Assembly (NCBI GenBank): GCA_944326035.1
Contig: CALVCS010000007.1
Location: 1 to 64,000, forward strand
Source of the DNA: an uncultured Alistipes sp.
Lineage (GTDB): Bacteria; Bacteroidota; Bacteroidia; Bacteroidales; Rikenellaceae
DNA length: 64,000 nt
Reading direction: 5' to 3'
Under the pieces are notes generated by a model. It was not told where the DNA came from, did no database searches, and saw nothing but the letters and a program-made list of their open reading frames with translations. Both the position numbers and the translations under genes were made by a program. Every line of letters begins with the position of its first letter. The stretch's first letter is position 1. Below, piece after piece: positions 16,824 through 25,255 of this stretch.

Positions 16824-18371
16824 TTAGAACGGAGGATTCCCGTGTTTCTTAGCCGGTTGATGACGGCTCTTGTGCGCCGAAACGTGCAGCGCGTGTTGAA
16901 TAAACTTACGCGTATCGGTCGGAGCAATCACCGAATCGATATAACCGCGAGAAGCCGCTACATAAGGATTGGCAAATTTTGCCTTGTATTCCTGAATTTT
17001 CTGTTCACGCATCTTGGCCGGATCTTCGGCGCCCATGATTTCCTTGCGGAAAATGATGTTGGCCGCCCCTTCGGGACCCATAACGGCGATTTCGGCATTG
17101 GGCCATGCAAAAACAAAGTCGGCACGCAGGTGACGCGATCCCATGGCGATATAGCCTCCACCGTAAGCCTTACGCAGAATTACGGTAATCGAAGGTACCG
17201 TCGCTTCGCTGTAAGCATACAGCAATTTGGCTCCGTGGCGAATCACCCCGGCATGTTCCTGGTCGATCCCCGGCAGATAGCCCGGCAGGTCTTCCAAGGT
17301 AACGATTGGAATACCGAAGGCGTCGCAGAAGCGAATAAAACGGGCAGCTTTATCCGACGAGTCGCAATCGAGCACCCCGGCCAGCACCATCGGTTGGTTG
17401 GCGATAAAGCCGACCGTGGCCCCATCGATCCGACCGAAGCCGACTACAATATTGGCAGCGAACAGCTCCATGACTTCCAGGAATTCGCTTCCATCGACCA
17501 GCGATTTGATCACATCCCGCACATCGTACGGAACAGTCGGGTCGGCCGGCACGATCGACGTGATGTCATATTGCGGCAGGGGTTCAGCCGGTGCAGCTTT
17601 CTGAGCCGGAATATTGTTGGCAGGCGGAATCAACGAGATCAGTTTACGGATCTGTTTGAAGCATTCTTCTTCACTGGTTGCGAAGAAGTGAGCGTTCCCG
17701 GTCTGTTCGCTATGAACACGGGCACCCCCCAGTTCTTCCATCGAGATTTCTTCGCCCAGCACGGTTTTGATCACTTCGGGACCGGTGATAAACATCTTCG
17801 AGATATTTTCCACCACAAATACGAAGTCGGTCAATGCCGGCGAATAAACGGCCCCCCCTGCGCAGGGACCCAGGATCACCGAGATCTGTGGAATTACCCC
17901 GCTGGAAAGGGTGTTACGGAAAAAGATTTCCCCATAACCGGCCAGCGCATTCACGCCTTCCTGGATACGGGCCCCACCCGAGTCGTTGATCCCAATCAAC
18001 GGAATACGCATATTGAGCGCGTAGTCCATGATTTTGGTAATTTTACGGGCATGCATAAAACCCAAGGAGCCACCGGCTACAGTAAAGTCCTGGGCAAAGA
18101 TAGCGATCGGCGAGCCGCAGATAGACCCCGTACCGATGATAACCCCATCCCCCGGGAGCGATTTATCCTGCATGCCGAAATCGCGGCCGTCGTGTTCGAC
18201 GAACAAATCATACTCATGAAAAGAATCGGGGTCCAACAGGGCGATAATACGTTCGCGGGCTGTCAACTTCCCCATAGCCTTTTGCTTCTCGATAGCCTTT
18301 TCACCGCCACCGCCAGCGATCTTTTCAATACGCTGTTGAAGCTCGAGGACTTTCTGATCTTCCACTGACAT
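16824..18371 (-). CDS. mmdA: Methylmalonyl-CoA decarboxylase/propionyl-CoA carboxylase carboxyltransferase subunit
   Basis: A 515-residue carboxyltransferase with both crotonase-like halves. Seen are KLTARERIIALLDPDSFHEYD near the N-terminus (cited as LTARERIIALLDPDSF), ARKITKIMDYAL, INDSGGARIQEGV and the second-half DLPGYLPGIDQEH, FVFAWPNAEIAVMGPEGAA (cited as WPNAEIAVMGPEG). This pattern is that of the propionyl-CoA carboxylase beta chain and of methylmalonyl-CoA decarboxylase alpha; the two cannot be separated by sequence alone. The membrane subunits of a sodium-pumping decarboxylase (OadB, OadG) and a biotin carboxylase are not next to it. In Bacteroidales this enzyme belongs to the succinate-propionate route. 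It is followed by the biotin carrier gene after 5 bp. Confidence 0.88.
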   Translation of the reverse strand: MSVEDQKVLELQQRIEKIAGGGGEKAIEKQKAMGKLTARERIIALLDPDSFHEYDLFVEHDGRDFGMQDKSLPGDGVIIGTGSICGSPIAIFAQDFTVAGGSLGFMHARKITKIMDYALNMRIPLIGINDSGGARIQEGVNALAGYGEIFFRNTLSSGVIPQISVILGPCAGGAVYSPALTDFVFVVENISKMFITGPEVIKTVLGEEISMEELGGARVHSEQTGNAHFFATSEEECFKQIRKLISLIPPANNIPAQKAAPAEPLPQYDITSIVPADPTVPYDVRDVIKSLVDGSEFLEVMELFAANIVVGFGRIDGATVGFIANQPMVLAGVLDCDSSDKAARFIRFCDAFGIPIVTLEDLPGYLPGIDQEHAGVIRHGAKLLYAYSEATVPSITVILRKAYGGGYIAMGSRHLRADFVFAWPNAEIAVMGPEGAANIIFRKEIMGAEDPAKMREQKIQEYKAKFANPYVAASRGYIDSVIAPTDTRKFIQHALHVSAHKSRHQPAKKHGNPPF

Positions 18372-18488
18372 AAGATTAATTTTTAGTTAGTTATCGGGTT
18401 GTTTTACCTGAAAATTCAATGGTTGTTCGATACAAGTTTACAAATTATTTTCCAAAACCGGCAATTTTGCCTTCGGTTAATCGTCCTT

Positions 18489-19310
18489 TCAGACCATATC
18501 TTCCTGATATACAAACTCATTCGAAAGTCCCGAAAGTATTACCCGTTTCCCCGGAGGAAAAATACCGAAAAGTGCCGACCCCGACCCCGACATCGCGGCA
18601 TATAAGGCGCCAGCCTCATACAGACTCTCTTTCCATTGTTTCAAACGGGGGAATTGGGCAAAAACCGACGGTTCGAAATCATTAAAGATCGTCCGCTTCC
18701 ACTCCTCGATCGGCCGAGAGAGGCGATCTACCAGCGACTCACCCTCCCTGGAAGGGACAACATGGGCGTATGCTTGCGCCGTCGAGACTCCGAAAGGCGG
18801 TTTCACCAGCACTAATCGATATCCCTGCAAGGAGACATCGGCTGGGGAGAGAATCTCACCCCGGCCGGTGGCCCATGCCGGACGTCCCTTGACAAAGAAA
18901 GCCGTATCGCTTCCGATCTCAGCGGCCACGCGTTCCATTTCCGGTTCACTCCACGACAGATCGAACAGATCGACCACCCCCCGGATCGCATATGCTGCAT
19001 CGGCCGAGCCTCCGCCCAAACCGGCTCCCATAGGCACCACCTTATGTAAATGCATGTTTACCCCGCCGATTGGCGTGCGTTTACGCACGGCTTCATAGGC
19101 CCGTACACAAAGATTTTTATCCACAGGCCCGTCAACCGACAATCCGGAGGATGAAAACGAAACGCCCTCTTCTTCTCCCGGAATGATTTCCAGCGCATCG
19201 CACAAACCGTGAACCGGATACATCAACGTTTCCAATTCATGGTATCCGTCCGGACGTTTGGACAGAATACGCAGACCTATATTTATCTTACAATTCGGAA
19301 ATAAAATCAT
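18489..19310 (-). CDS. ispE: 4-diphosphocytidyl-2-C-methyl-D-erythritol kinase
   Basis: A 273-residue GHMP kinase for the fourth step of the non-mevalonate isoprenoid pathway. The family motif PMGAGLGGGSADAAYAI is intact, with NCKINIGLRI at the N-terminus and MSGSGSALFGIF near the C-terminus. I take the ATG at 19310 (MILFPNCKINIGL), the usual opening, over a GTG three codons earlier. A good minus-strand promoter lies at 19353-19384. There is no terminator hairpin evident in the 117 bp before the carboxyltransferase gene, so partial read-through is possible. Confidence 0.93.
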   Translation of the reverse strand: MILFPNCKINIGLRILSKRPDGYHELETLMYPVHGLCDALEIIPGEEEGVSFSSSGLSVDGPVDKNLCVRAYEAVRKRTPIGGVNMHLHKVVPMGAGLGGGSADAAYAIRGVVDLFDLSWSEPEMERVAAEIGSDTAFFVKGRPAWATGRGEILSPADVSLQGYRLVLVKPPFGVSTAQAYAHVVPSREGESLVDRLSRPIEEWKRTIFNDFEPSVFAQFPRLKQWKESLYEAGALYAAMSGSGSALFGIFPPGKRVILSGLSNEFVYQEDMV

Positions 19311-19352
19311 GGTTACCACACAGTCCGGCCCTCACGGAGCCCTCCGAAACAA

Positions 19353-19384
19353 TAAAAGTACCGTAAAAAAAGGAAACGTCCAAA
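19353..19384 (-). promoter_or_regulatory. ispE promoter
   Basis: Read on the minus strand: TTTG (19381-19384), 20 bp, TACTTTTA (19353-19360). One base off consensus with ideal spacing, placed about 43 bp before the ispE ATG. Confidence 0.65.
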
Positions 19385-19440
19385 TCGAGCAACGTTCCTG
19401 ACAACGTGTTTGCGGATCCACTTTCTGTGGTCGCCCAGAC

Positions 19441-19657
19441 AGCATACCTGTTCAGGAACTATACAGTTCGGGAGCTGTGGAGATCAGAATCAGGCAGCGT
19501 ACGGTTCAGAACAAAGGGCAACGCAGTAGGCGTGGGGACCGGAAAGCGTGCGGTTCCGGAAAGGTACAGCTCGGAAACCGTGAAATCAGAAAACGTGTAC
19601 ATTCCAGAAACAGGGACTCGAGAGATAGGGAGATCCGGAAGTGTATGGGTTCAGAAA
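19441..19657 (+). repeat. Five degenerate direct repeats, about 48 bp apart
   Basis: Imperfect copies of AGCGTRYGGTTCMGRAA begin at 19441, 19496, 19545, 19592 and 19640, giving spacings of 55, 49, 47 and 48 bp. The spacings do not keep reading frame, so the repetition is at DNA level. The 450-bp gap between ispE and the GSCFA gene (19320-19769) holds nothing else I can identify apart from the two divergent promoters at its ends. A 141-codon open frame across it is probably spurious. Confidence 0.5.
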
Positions 19658-19710
19658 GGTGAAACTCAGGAGGAGATTCGCAAGCGCCTACCCCGAAAAC
19701 GCTGTTTTCA

Positions 19711-19742
19711 TTTGGTGCGGCACTCGCCTTTTGGTATATTTG
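19711..19742 (+). promoter_or_regulatory. Promoter of the GSCFA gene
   Basis: TTTG at 19711-19714, exactly 20 bp, then TATATTTG at 19735-19742. This is a perfect match to the Bacteroidota consensus. It lies 27 bp before the ATG at 19770. Confidence 0.85.
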
Positions 19743-19769
19743 TATCCAAATTGAGATACGCCCGCTCCC

Positions 19770-20744
19770 ATGGAATTTCGCACCCCGGTTCATATTCCTC
19801 CCATCCATCAGCCTTTGGATCATCGACGTAAAGGGTTGTTACTGGGTTCGTGTTTTACGGAACATATGGGACAGCGTATGCTGGAAGCCAAATTACCGGT
19901 TACGATCAATCCGTTCGGCATCCTATTCAATCCGGCCTCCATCGCCTCGACCCTCGACCGATTGAGCCATCCTCAACCGTTTACCGAACAAGACCTGATC
20001 GCTCAGGGAGACCTCTGGGTCAGTCTGGCCCATCATGGCCGATTCTCTTCGACAGATCGTTCGGAAACTTTATCCGCTATCAATCAGGCGCTCGAGCAAG
20101 GAGCCGAAGCCCTGGCCCGGGCCGACTACCTGATTCTGACGTTAGGAACTGCCTGGGTATACCTTTGGAAAGCGACGGGAACGGTCGTGGCCAATTGCCA
20201 CAAACTGCCGGCTTCGGCCTTTGAGAGGCGTCGGCTGACTCCGGAAGAGATCGTAACCGATCTGGAACGTGCCTTGATACCACATCTTGCACACAAACAG
20301 ATTCTCCTTACGGTGAGCCCGGTGCGTCATGCGGGAGATGGTCTCGTGGAGAACCAACTGAGTAAAGCGTCGCTGATCGTCGCCGCCGCTACCCTGTGCG
20401 AACGACACCCGGCCGCCATTTCCTATTTTCCGGCCTATGAAATTCTAATGGATGAGCTGCGCGACTATCGTTTCTATCAAGCCGATATGATGCATCCTTC
20501 GGAAGTGGCCCGTCAGTATATTTGGGAACGTTTTGCAGAGACACGCCTCACTCCCGCCTGTCGAGCTCTGATCGCTCGTATCGAAGCCCTGCACACCGCC
20601 ATGCGGCATCGTCCGCTCAATCCGCACAGCGAAACCCATCGCACGTTCTGCACCCGTATGAAAGCCGAGGCCGAACGATTGCAACAAGAGGCTCCGTTCC
20701 TCGATTTTACCCCAGAAATTACCCATTTTACCGTTGATCGATGA
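19770..20744 (+). CDS. GSCFA domain protein
   Basis: A 324-residue protein of the GSCFA family, named for the GSCF motif seen here as LLLGSCFTEHMG at about residues 25-36. The family has an SGNH-hydrolase-like fold, with the serine of GSCF as likely nucleophile; HPSEVARQYIW near residue 250 would supply the Asp/His-type end of the site. Substrates are unknown. There is no signal peptide. The stop overlaps the next ATG (ATGA at 20741-20744), so the downstream zinc-ribbon membrane protein is translationally coupled. The promoter immediately upstream is a perfect consensus. Confidence 0.85.
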   Translation: MEFRTPVHIPPIHQPLDHRRKGLLLGSCFTEHMGQRMLEAKLPVTINPFGILFNPASIASTLDRLSHPQPFTEQDLIAQGDLWVSLAHHGRFSSTDRSETLSAINQALEQGAEALARADYLILTLGTAWVYLWKATGTVVANCHKLPASAFERRRLTPEEIVTDLERALIPHLAHKQILLTVSPVRHAGDGLVENQLSKASLIVAAATLCERHPAAISYFPAYEILMDELRDYRFYQADMMHPSEVARQYIWERFAETRLTPACRALIARIEALHTAMRHRPLNPHSETHRTFCTRMKAEAERLQQEAPFLDFTPEITHFTVDR

Positions 20745-21292
20745 TACGCCTCAGTCGACATATCCGCTGTCCGCGTTGCGAAGCCGATGTTCGCATCCCC
20801 TGGTTTTGGATCCTCGGCCTCGAAGGAATCTTCCGTTGCAAGAGCTGCCGGCAACCCTTCAAAACCGGCTATAAAATGGGGGCGTTTCTATCCGCCCTGG
20901 GTCTCTGTCTGAGTATGGCTGTCGTCCAAGGGATGGTCTATTTGCTGAGCATCTATTCCATGCCGATATTCGTTTTACTGTTGATTCCGCTTTGGATTCT
21001 TTTCGCCTTTCTGCTACGCAAAGCATGGATGTTGCACCGTGTCCGTCAAGCCGTTCGCCTCACCCCACAAACCCCGGAAAAGGCACCCTCCGAAACCACT
21101 GTTACGACCCCCGATCATCCTCAAAAACCCGAAGACGAATACCTCTCTCTGCAGAAACTTCCGGACGATACACCTTTTGAAGAGGAGGAGGCCGACACCT
21201 CGCCAAAATCAGCATCCTCCGCCCCCTTCGAAGATTCGGAGGATTCATCAAAACCGGTCATCAAAAACCCCTTTACCGGCGAGACGTTTTAG
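20741..21292 (+). CDS. Zinc-ribbon membrane protein with acidic tail
   Basis: I do not recognise a named family. The 183-residue protein begins with a zinc-ribbon-like pair (CPRC at about 11-14 and CKSC at about 32-35). One or two membrane segments follow at about 45-90 (FLSALGLCLSMAVV and MPIFVLLLIPLWILFAFLL), then a basic stretch and a long hydrophilic acidic tail (EEEEADTSPKSASS, ending KNPFTGETF). It resembles MJ0042-type zinc finger plus membrane anchor proteins in layout only. Coupling to the GSCFA gene through an ATGA overlap suggests they work together. Confidence 0.65.
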   Translation: MIRLSRHIRCPRCEADVRIPWFWILGLEGIFRCKSCRQPFKTGYKMGAFLSALGLCLSMAVVQGMVYLLSIYSMPIFVLLLIPLWILFAFLLRKAWMLHRVRQAVRLTPQTPEKAPSETTVTTPDHPQKPEDEYLSLQKLPDDTPFEEEEADTSPKSASSAPFEDSEDSSKPVIKNPFTGETF

Positions 21293-21303
21293 GAAAGTTT
21301 TTA

Positions 21304-21311
21304 TACCTTTG
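21304..21311 (+). promoter_or_regulatory. -7 promoter box TACCTTTG
   Basis: An exact TAnnTTTG match 71 bp before the ATG at 21383. A T-rich run (21287-21290) stands near the -33 position without a clean TTTG. Confidence 0.55.
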
Positions 21312-21382
21312 TCTCCGATTTGAAAACGCCGTTTCGGCCTTTTTGAGTCGCCGATTTCCTACAACCCTCAGATCTGAACCCC

Positions 21383-23023
21383 ATGAAATTTCGCCCCATA
21401 ATCCGCCTGATTGGTTTATGCAGTCTATGCCTCGGATGGAGTCTGCCGAGTGTCGCACAAAACGGTCCAAAACCCAAATTGGTCGTACAGATCGTCATCA
21501 GTCAAATGCGTTACGACTATCTGCAACGTTTCTACGACAACTTTTCCCAGAGCGGATTCCGCACTTTCCTGGATCAAGGGGTTACCTATACCAATGCCTA
21601 TTATAACTACATGCAGACCAATACGGAAGCTGGCCTGGCCACCCTGTCGACCGGAACGAGTCCGGCTCAACATGGGGTCATCGCTCCGGCATGGATCGAC
21701 TTCACCACCGGCAACCGGATCAATCTGATTGAAGACCGACAAGTCAAAGGGCTCGATTGCGAAGAGGGCGATGGATGCTACTCCCCCATCAACCTGACGG
21801 CAGCCACGCTGGGAGACCGTCTCAAAGAGAGCGATCCCGCTTCCAAAGTGCTCTCCATTGCCCTTTCACCGGCTTCGGCCATCATCAGCGGGGGCGCCTC
21901 GGCCGACGTCTACTGGTGCTACCCCGATCACGGCACCTGGGTCTCCAGCAGTTTCTATTTTCCCGAACTGCCCGCCTGGGTCAAACAATACAACAGCGAA
22001 AAACACTATACGAACTTTCTCGATCGGAATTGGGAGCCCAGTCGTCCCTTCGACTCCTACCGCAATACGGATCGTAGTGTCATCGATTTCGTCACCGAAA
22101 AAAAATTCCGGCTCAAGGATTTTTTCAAAAATCTCTTTACCTCCTCGAACGCCAATGATGAGCGATTCGATGTAGAGGCGCTCCAATACTCTCCGTTTGG
22201 CAACAGTCTGGTCACCCATTTCGCACGCCAGGCGATCATCAGCGAAGCCCTGGGAAAAGATGAACACACCGATTTATTGACGATCTGTTATGACACGCCA
22301 CGCTATGTGAGCGAACATTTCGGCCCCCGTTCGATCGAACTGGAAGATATGTATTATAAATTGGATGCCGAAATCGGCGAAATGATTCAATTTATTTTCT
22401 CGCAGGTCAAACCCGAAGAGGCAATCATCGTTCTAACCTCCGACCACGGGACCAGCGATACGTTCCGCGAACCGAGCCGGATCCCGATGGGCCAATTCAA
22501 CGCTGACCAATTCAAAATGATCATGAACGGCTTCCTCAGCGCCCAATACGAACCGGGCAACTGGATCATCGACTACATCGACCGCCAGTTGTATCTGAAC
22601 CGCGAGATGATCTACAAATATGGCTTCGACCTGACGGAAGTGCAAACCCGTGCCGCCAATTTCGCCCTGCAATTCCGCGGCGTATCGGCCGCCATGACCG
22701 CCTCCGCCATGCAAAGCGGCTATTTCGGCAAGGGTTATGCCGAAAAGATGCAAAACAGTTTTTATCCGAAACGTTCCGGAGACATTCTCATCAACCTGAT
22801 GCCGGGCTGGATCGAACTGCGGGAAGGGGTCCTTTCGATGAGTGGCTCGCTCTATGAGTACGACACCCACGTGCCGCTGATGTGGCTGGGAGGAGGAATC
22901 GGCAAAAATCAAATCGACCGTACCGTCTCTCTCAGCGATGTGGCCCCCACCCTCGCCCGCATCCTGCAAATTCCGGTACCCAATGCCTCGACAGGGACTG
23001 CCATGGAAGAAATCGTTCGATAA
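21383..23023 (+). CDS. Exported alkaline phosphatase superfamily protein, probably metal-deficient
   Basis: A 546-residue protein with a signal peptide (about 1-25, ending SVAQ) and the fold of PafA-type alkaline phosphatases. Conserved parts include QMRYDYLQRFYDNF, ATLSTGTSPAQHG, FGPRSIELEDMYYKLD, TSDHG (Asp354, His355) and DTHVPL (His496). Several metal ligands appear lost. Ser40 stands where the family has the VDQMR aspartate. Arg307 and Glu311 stand where the TDxxGHxFG motif has Asp and His. Leu85 replaces the histidine of the GH pair after the nucleophile region, while Thr79 and Thr81 remain. I infer a pseudoenzyme or one with altered chemistry. It is followed by sufE after 13 bp and may share a transcript, although the roles look unrelated. 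Confidence 0.8.
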   Translation: MKFRPIIRLIGLCSLCLGWSLPSVAQNGPKPKLVVQIVISQMRYDYLQRFYDNFSQSGFRTFLDQGVTYTNAYYNYMQTNTEAGLATLSTGTSPAQHGVIAPAWIDFTTGNRINLIEDRQVKGLDCEEGDGCYSPINLTAATLGDRLKESDPASKVLSIALSPASAIISGGASADVYWCYPDHGTWVSSSFYFPELPAWVKQYNSEKHYTNFLDRNWEPSRPFDSYRNTDRSVIDFVTEKKFRLKDFFKNLFTSSNANDERFDVEALQYSPFGNSLVTHFARQAIISEALGKDEHTDLLTICYDTPRYVSEHFGPRSIELEDMYYKLDAEIGEMIQFIFSQVKPEEAIIVLTSDHGTSDTFREPSRIPMGQFNADQFKMIMNGFLSAQYEPGNWIIDYIDRQLYLNREMIYKYGFDLTEVQTRAANFALQFRGVSAAMTASAMQSGYFGKGYAEKMQNSFYPKRSGDILINLMPGWIELREGVLSMSGSLYEYDTHVPLMWLGGGIGKNQIDRTVSLSDVAPTLARILQIPVPNASTGTAMEEIVR

Positions 23024-23036
23024 ATCGATTCATACA

Positions 23037-23456
23037 ATGAGCATCAACGAAATTCAAGACGCCATCATCGACGAATTTTCCGTTTTCGACGACTGGTTGG
23101 ACAAATACGACTACCTGATTGAGCTGAGTCGCGAGCTGCCCCCCATCGACGAAAAACACCGCAACGACCAATATGTCATTAAAGGGTGTCAATCCCGCGT
23201 ATGGGTCGATGCCGAATTACGCGACGGGCGCATCTACTACACCGCCGACAGCGATGCCATAATAACCAAAGGCATCATCGCGTTACTGATACGGGTATTC
23301 AACGGGCAAACGCCCGATGACATTCTATCGGCCGATCTCTATTTCATCGACCGTATCGGGCTGAAAGAGAACCTCTCTCCGACACGAGCCAACGGTTTGT
23401 TAGCCATGATCAAACAGATGAGGTTTTATGCCCTGGCCTACAAAAGCAAAATGTAA
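23037..23456 (+). CDS. sufE: Cysteine desulfuration protein SufE
   Basis: A 139-residue SufE that accepts persulfide sulfur from SufS and passes it to the SufBCD scaffold for Fe-S cluster assembly. The acceptor cysteine is in IKGCQSRVW, the family's active-site loop. The C-terminal run LSPTRANGLLAMIKQM is also typical. The ATG at 23037 gives MSINEIQDAII, a normal start. It is followed by the SufT-like gene after 6 bp. The sufBCDS genes are not in this window. Confidence 0.92.
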   Translation: MSINEIQDAIIDEFSVFDDWLDKYDYLIELSRELPPIDEKHRNDQYVIKGCQSRVWVDAELRDGRIYYTADSDAIITKGIIALLIRVFNGQTPDDILSADLYFIDRIGLKENLSPTRANGLLAMIKQMRFYALAYKSKM

Positions 23457-23462
23457 CACACC

Positions 23463-23786
23463 ATGACAACACCGCAGGAAATTATTCGCATCGAGCAAGA
23501 CATCATCCTGACCCTCAAGAATATCTATGACCCCGAAATCCCGGTCAACATCTATGATCTGGGACTGATCTACGAGATCGACGTGGAACCCGATGGCGTA
23601 GCCAACATCCGCATGACCCTCACCGCTCCCAACTGTCCGATGGCGGATCAGTTACTGGAAGACATTCACACTCAGGTCGGTAAAGTAAAAGGAGTCAAGG
23701 AGGTCAATGTCATTCTCACGTTCGATCCGCCTTGGGATCGCAGCATGATCTCGGAAGAGAGCCTCTTGGAATTAGGCCTTCTGTAA
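23463..23786 (+). CDS. MIP18/DUF59 family Fe-S assembly protein (SufT-like)
   Basis: A 107-residue DUF59 (MIP18) protein. The family motif DPEIPVNIYDLGLIYEI is intact, with a cysteine in TAPNCPMADQL and the closing FDPPWDRSMIS. SufT/PaaD-like proteins help mature Fe-S proteins, and the position right after sufE supports that role. The transcript probably ends in the hairpin at 23850-23876. Confidence 0.9.
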   Translation: MTTPQEIIRIEQDIILTLKNIYDPEIPVNIYDLGLIYEIDVEPDGVANIRMTLTAPNCPMADQLLEDIHTQVGKVKGVKEVNVILTFDPPWDRSMISEESLLELGLL

Positions 23787-23841
23787 TCCGTAACACCTCG
23801 AAGGAACGGTGCATACACCGCATATTTTCCCGAAAAATTGC

Positions 23842-23849
23842 TATCTTTG
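23842..23849 (+). promoter_or_regulatory. -7 box TATCTTTG before the hairpin
   Basis: An exact TAnnTTTG match. Transcripts from it would start near 23854, inside the left arm of the following hairpin. It may serve the DUF2851 gene at 23909. Confidence 0.5.
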
Positions 23850-23886
23850 TCAGGATGCCTCGGTAAGGCATCCTGACCTATTTTTG
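23850..23886 (+). terminator. Terminator whose tail is a second -7 box
   Basis: A perfect 11-bp stem, TCAGGATGCCT (23850-23860) with AGGCATCCTGA (23866-23876), loop CGGTA, then CCTATTTTT. It should end the sufE-sufT transcript. The tail also spells TATTTTTG (23879-23886), an exact -7 promoter box 22 bp before the DUF2851 ATG. Confidence 0.7.
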
Positions 23887-23908
23887 CACTGTTCATCCGT
23901 CCGATGCT

Positions 23909-25234
23909 ATGACTTCAATCTTGCAGCAAGAACTGCTCAAGTTGGTTTGGGTAAACAAACTGTATACCCCGCAAAGTCTGACAACCCGAGAAGGCCATCC
24001 GGTGGTCGTTCTCTATCCGGGACAGATCAATCCTGCTTCAGGCCCTGATATCATCGGCGCACAGGTCGAAATCGATGGCGTTCAGTATAGTGGCCCCATC
24101 GCCATCCATGTCAAGGCATCGCATTGGCGTCAACAGCTCCACCATATCGACATGGCCTACGACAACTGCATTCTCCATGTCGTACAACAAGACGACGCCA
24201 CCGTATGCCGGGTGGACGGTCGCCCCATCCCTACTGTCACCATCCATTATCCCGAAGAGCTGGAGAATCGATATCAGCAGCTGACCGAAAGTCCGACACG
24301 TCCCTTATTGTGTGGGCACCTGCTCCGCTCGATGGAGAGTGTCAATCGCTACCATTTGTTGACTCGCTTGATGATCGAACGTTTGGAGCGCAAATACCAC
24401 GATTTTCTTCACCTATACGACCAGGGAGGACATAACTGGAACGAGGCGTTTTACATCACCCTGTTTATCGCCATCGGCACCGGGAAAAACAAAGAGGCCT
24501 TCACCAAACTCGCCAGACTCGTCACGTACAGCAATCTGTGTCGAGTAAAAGAGTCGCTTCAATCTGTCGAAGGGTTGCTGTTGGGTGCGGCCGGCCTGTT
24601 AAATACCGAACAAACCGGTCGATTTCCCGATGGATATACGGTTCGCCTACAGGAAGAAGCCGATCATCTGTGTCGCCGGTTCGGGATTCAACCCATGCAA
24701 GCCCGGGAGTGGGAGACGCTCAAGTGCCGCCCAGGCAACCACCCGGTAATCCGCATCGCCGAATTGGCCTCCCTGCTCTGCTCGAAAGAGTTTCTTTTCT
24801 CCCGTCTGATCGACTGCACCTCCCCGGAGGAAATCCGCCAAATCCTCTGTGCCGAAACCTCGGAATATTGGTTTACCCATCATCTGCCGAGTCGTCGCAG
24901 CGATTTTTCGGTCAAACGCATCGGCACCATGACACAAAATTCCTTGATCATCAATCTGGTGGTTCCGATGATGTTCACGTACGGCAAAACGAACGGTAAC
25001 GAACAGCTCCAAGAACGGGCCATCGACATTCTGGAAAAGATCGAAGCCGAACGCAACGAATATGTCAAAAACTGGAGTCAAGCCGGCATTGTCGTCGAAA
25101 ACGCCTTTTTCTCCCAGGCGCTGATCCAACTCTCGAAAGAATATTGTCTAAAAAAACGGTGCGCAAGTTGTAATCTGGGTAAGATCATCTTGTGTTCTCA
25201 GGAAAAAGCCCTATCTTTATCCGATCTTTTATAA
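23909..25234 (+). CDS. DUF2851 family protein
   Basis: A 441-residue protein of the DUF2851 family, found almost only in Bacteroidota and of unknown function. Characteristic runs are VVVLYPGQINPASGPDIIGAQ (cited as GQINPASGPDIIGA), GPIAIHVKASHW near residue 60, and the C-terminal cluster CLKKRCASCNLGKIILC, whose cysteines could bind a metal. It has no signal peptide or membrane segment. The secA promoter lies inside its last codons, so secA may be expressed both with and without it. Confidence 0.85.
   Translation: MTSILQQELLKLVWVNKLYTPQSLTTREGHPVVVLYPGQINPASGPDIIGAQVEIDGVQYSGPIAIHVKASHWRQQLHHIDMAYDNCILHVVQQDDATVCRVDGRPIPTVTIHYPEELENRYQQLTESPTRPLLCGHLLRSMESVNRYHLLTRLMIERLERKYHDFLHLYDQGGHNWNEAFYITLFIAIGTGKNKEAFTKLARLVTYSNLCRVKESLQSVEGLLLGAAGLLNTEQTGRFPDGYTVRLQEEADHLCRRFGIQPMQAREWETLKCRPGNHPVIRIAELASLLCSKEFLFSRLIDCTSPEEIRQILCAETSEYWFTHHLPSRRSDFSVKRIGTMTQNSLIINLVVPMMFTYGKTNGNEQLQERAIDILEKIEAERNEYVKNWSQAGIVVENAFFSQALIQLSKEYCLKKRCASCNLGKIILCSQEKALSLSDLL
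25189..25219 (+). promoter_or_regulatory. Probable secA promoter inside the DUF2851 gene
   Basis: CTTG at 25189-25192, 19 bp, then TATCTTTA at 25212-25219. Each element is one base off consensus with correct spacing, 36 bp before the secA ATG. Confidence 0.5.
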
Positions 25235-25255
25235 ACCTTTCACAGAAACACCAAT

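Noticed and set aside
16842..18368. A 508-codon open frame on the plus strand opposite the carboxyltransferase gene
   Set aside because: It mirrors the codons of mmdA, has no family resemblance and no promoter. Long antisense frames are expected from the codon bias here.
19406..19831. A 141-codon plus-strand frame in the gap before the GSCFA gene
   Set aside because: It crosses the GSCFA promoter and runs into that gene in another frame. The repeats beneath it break frame, so it is not a repeat protein.
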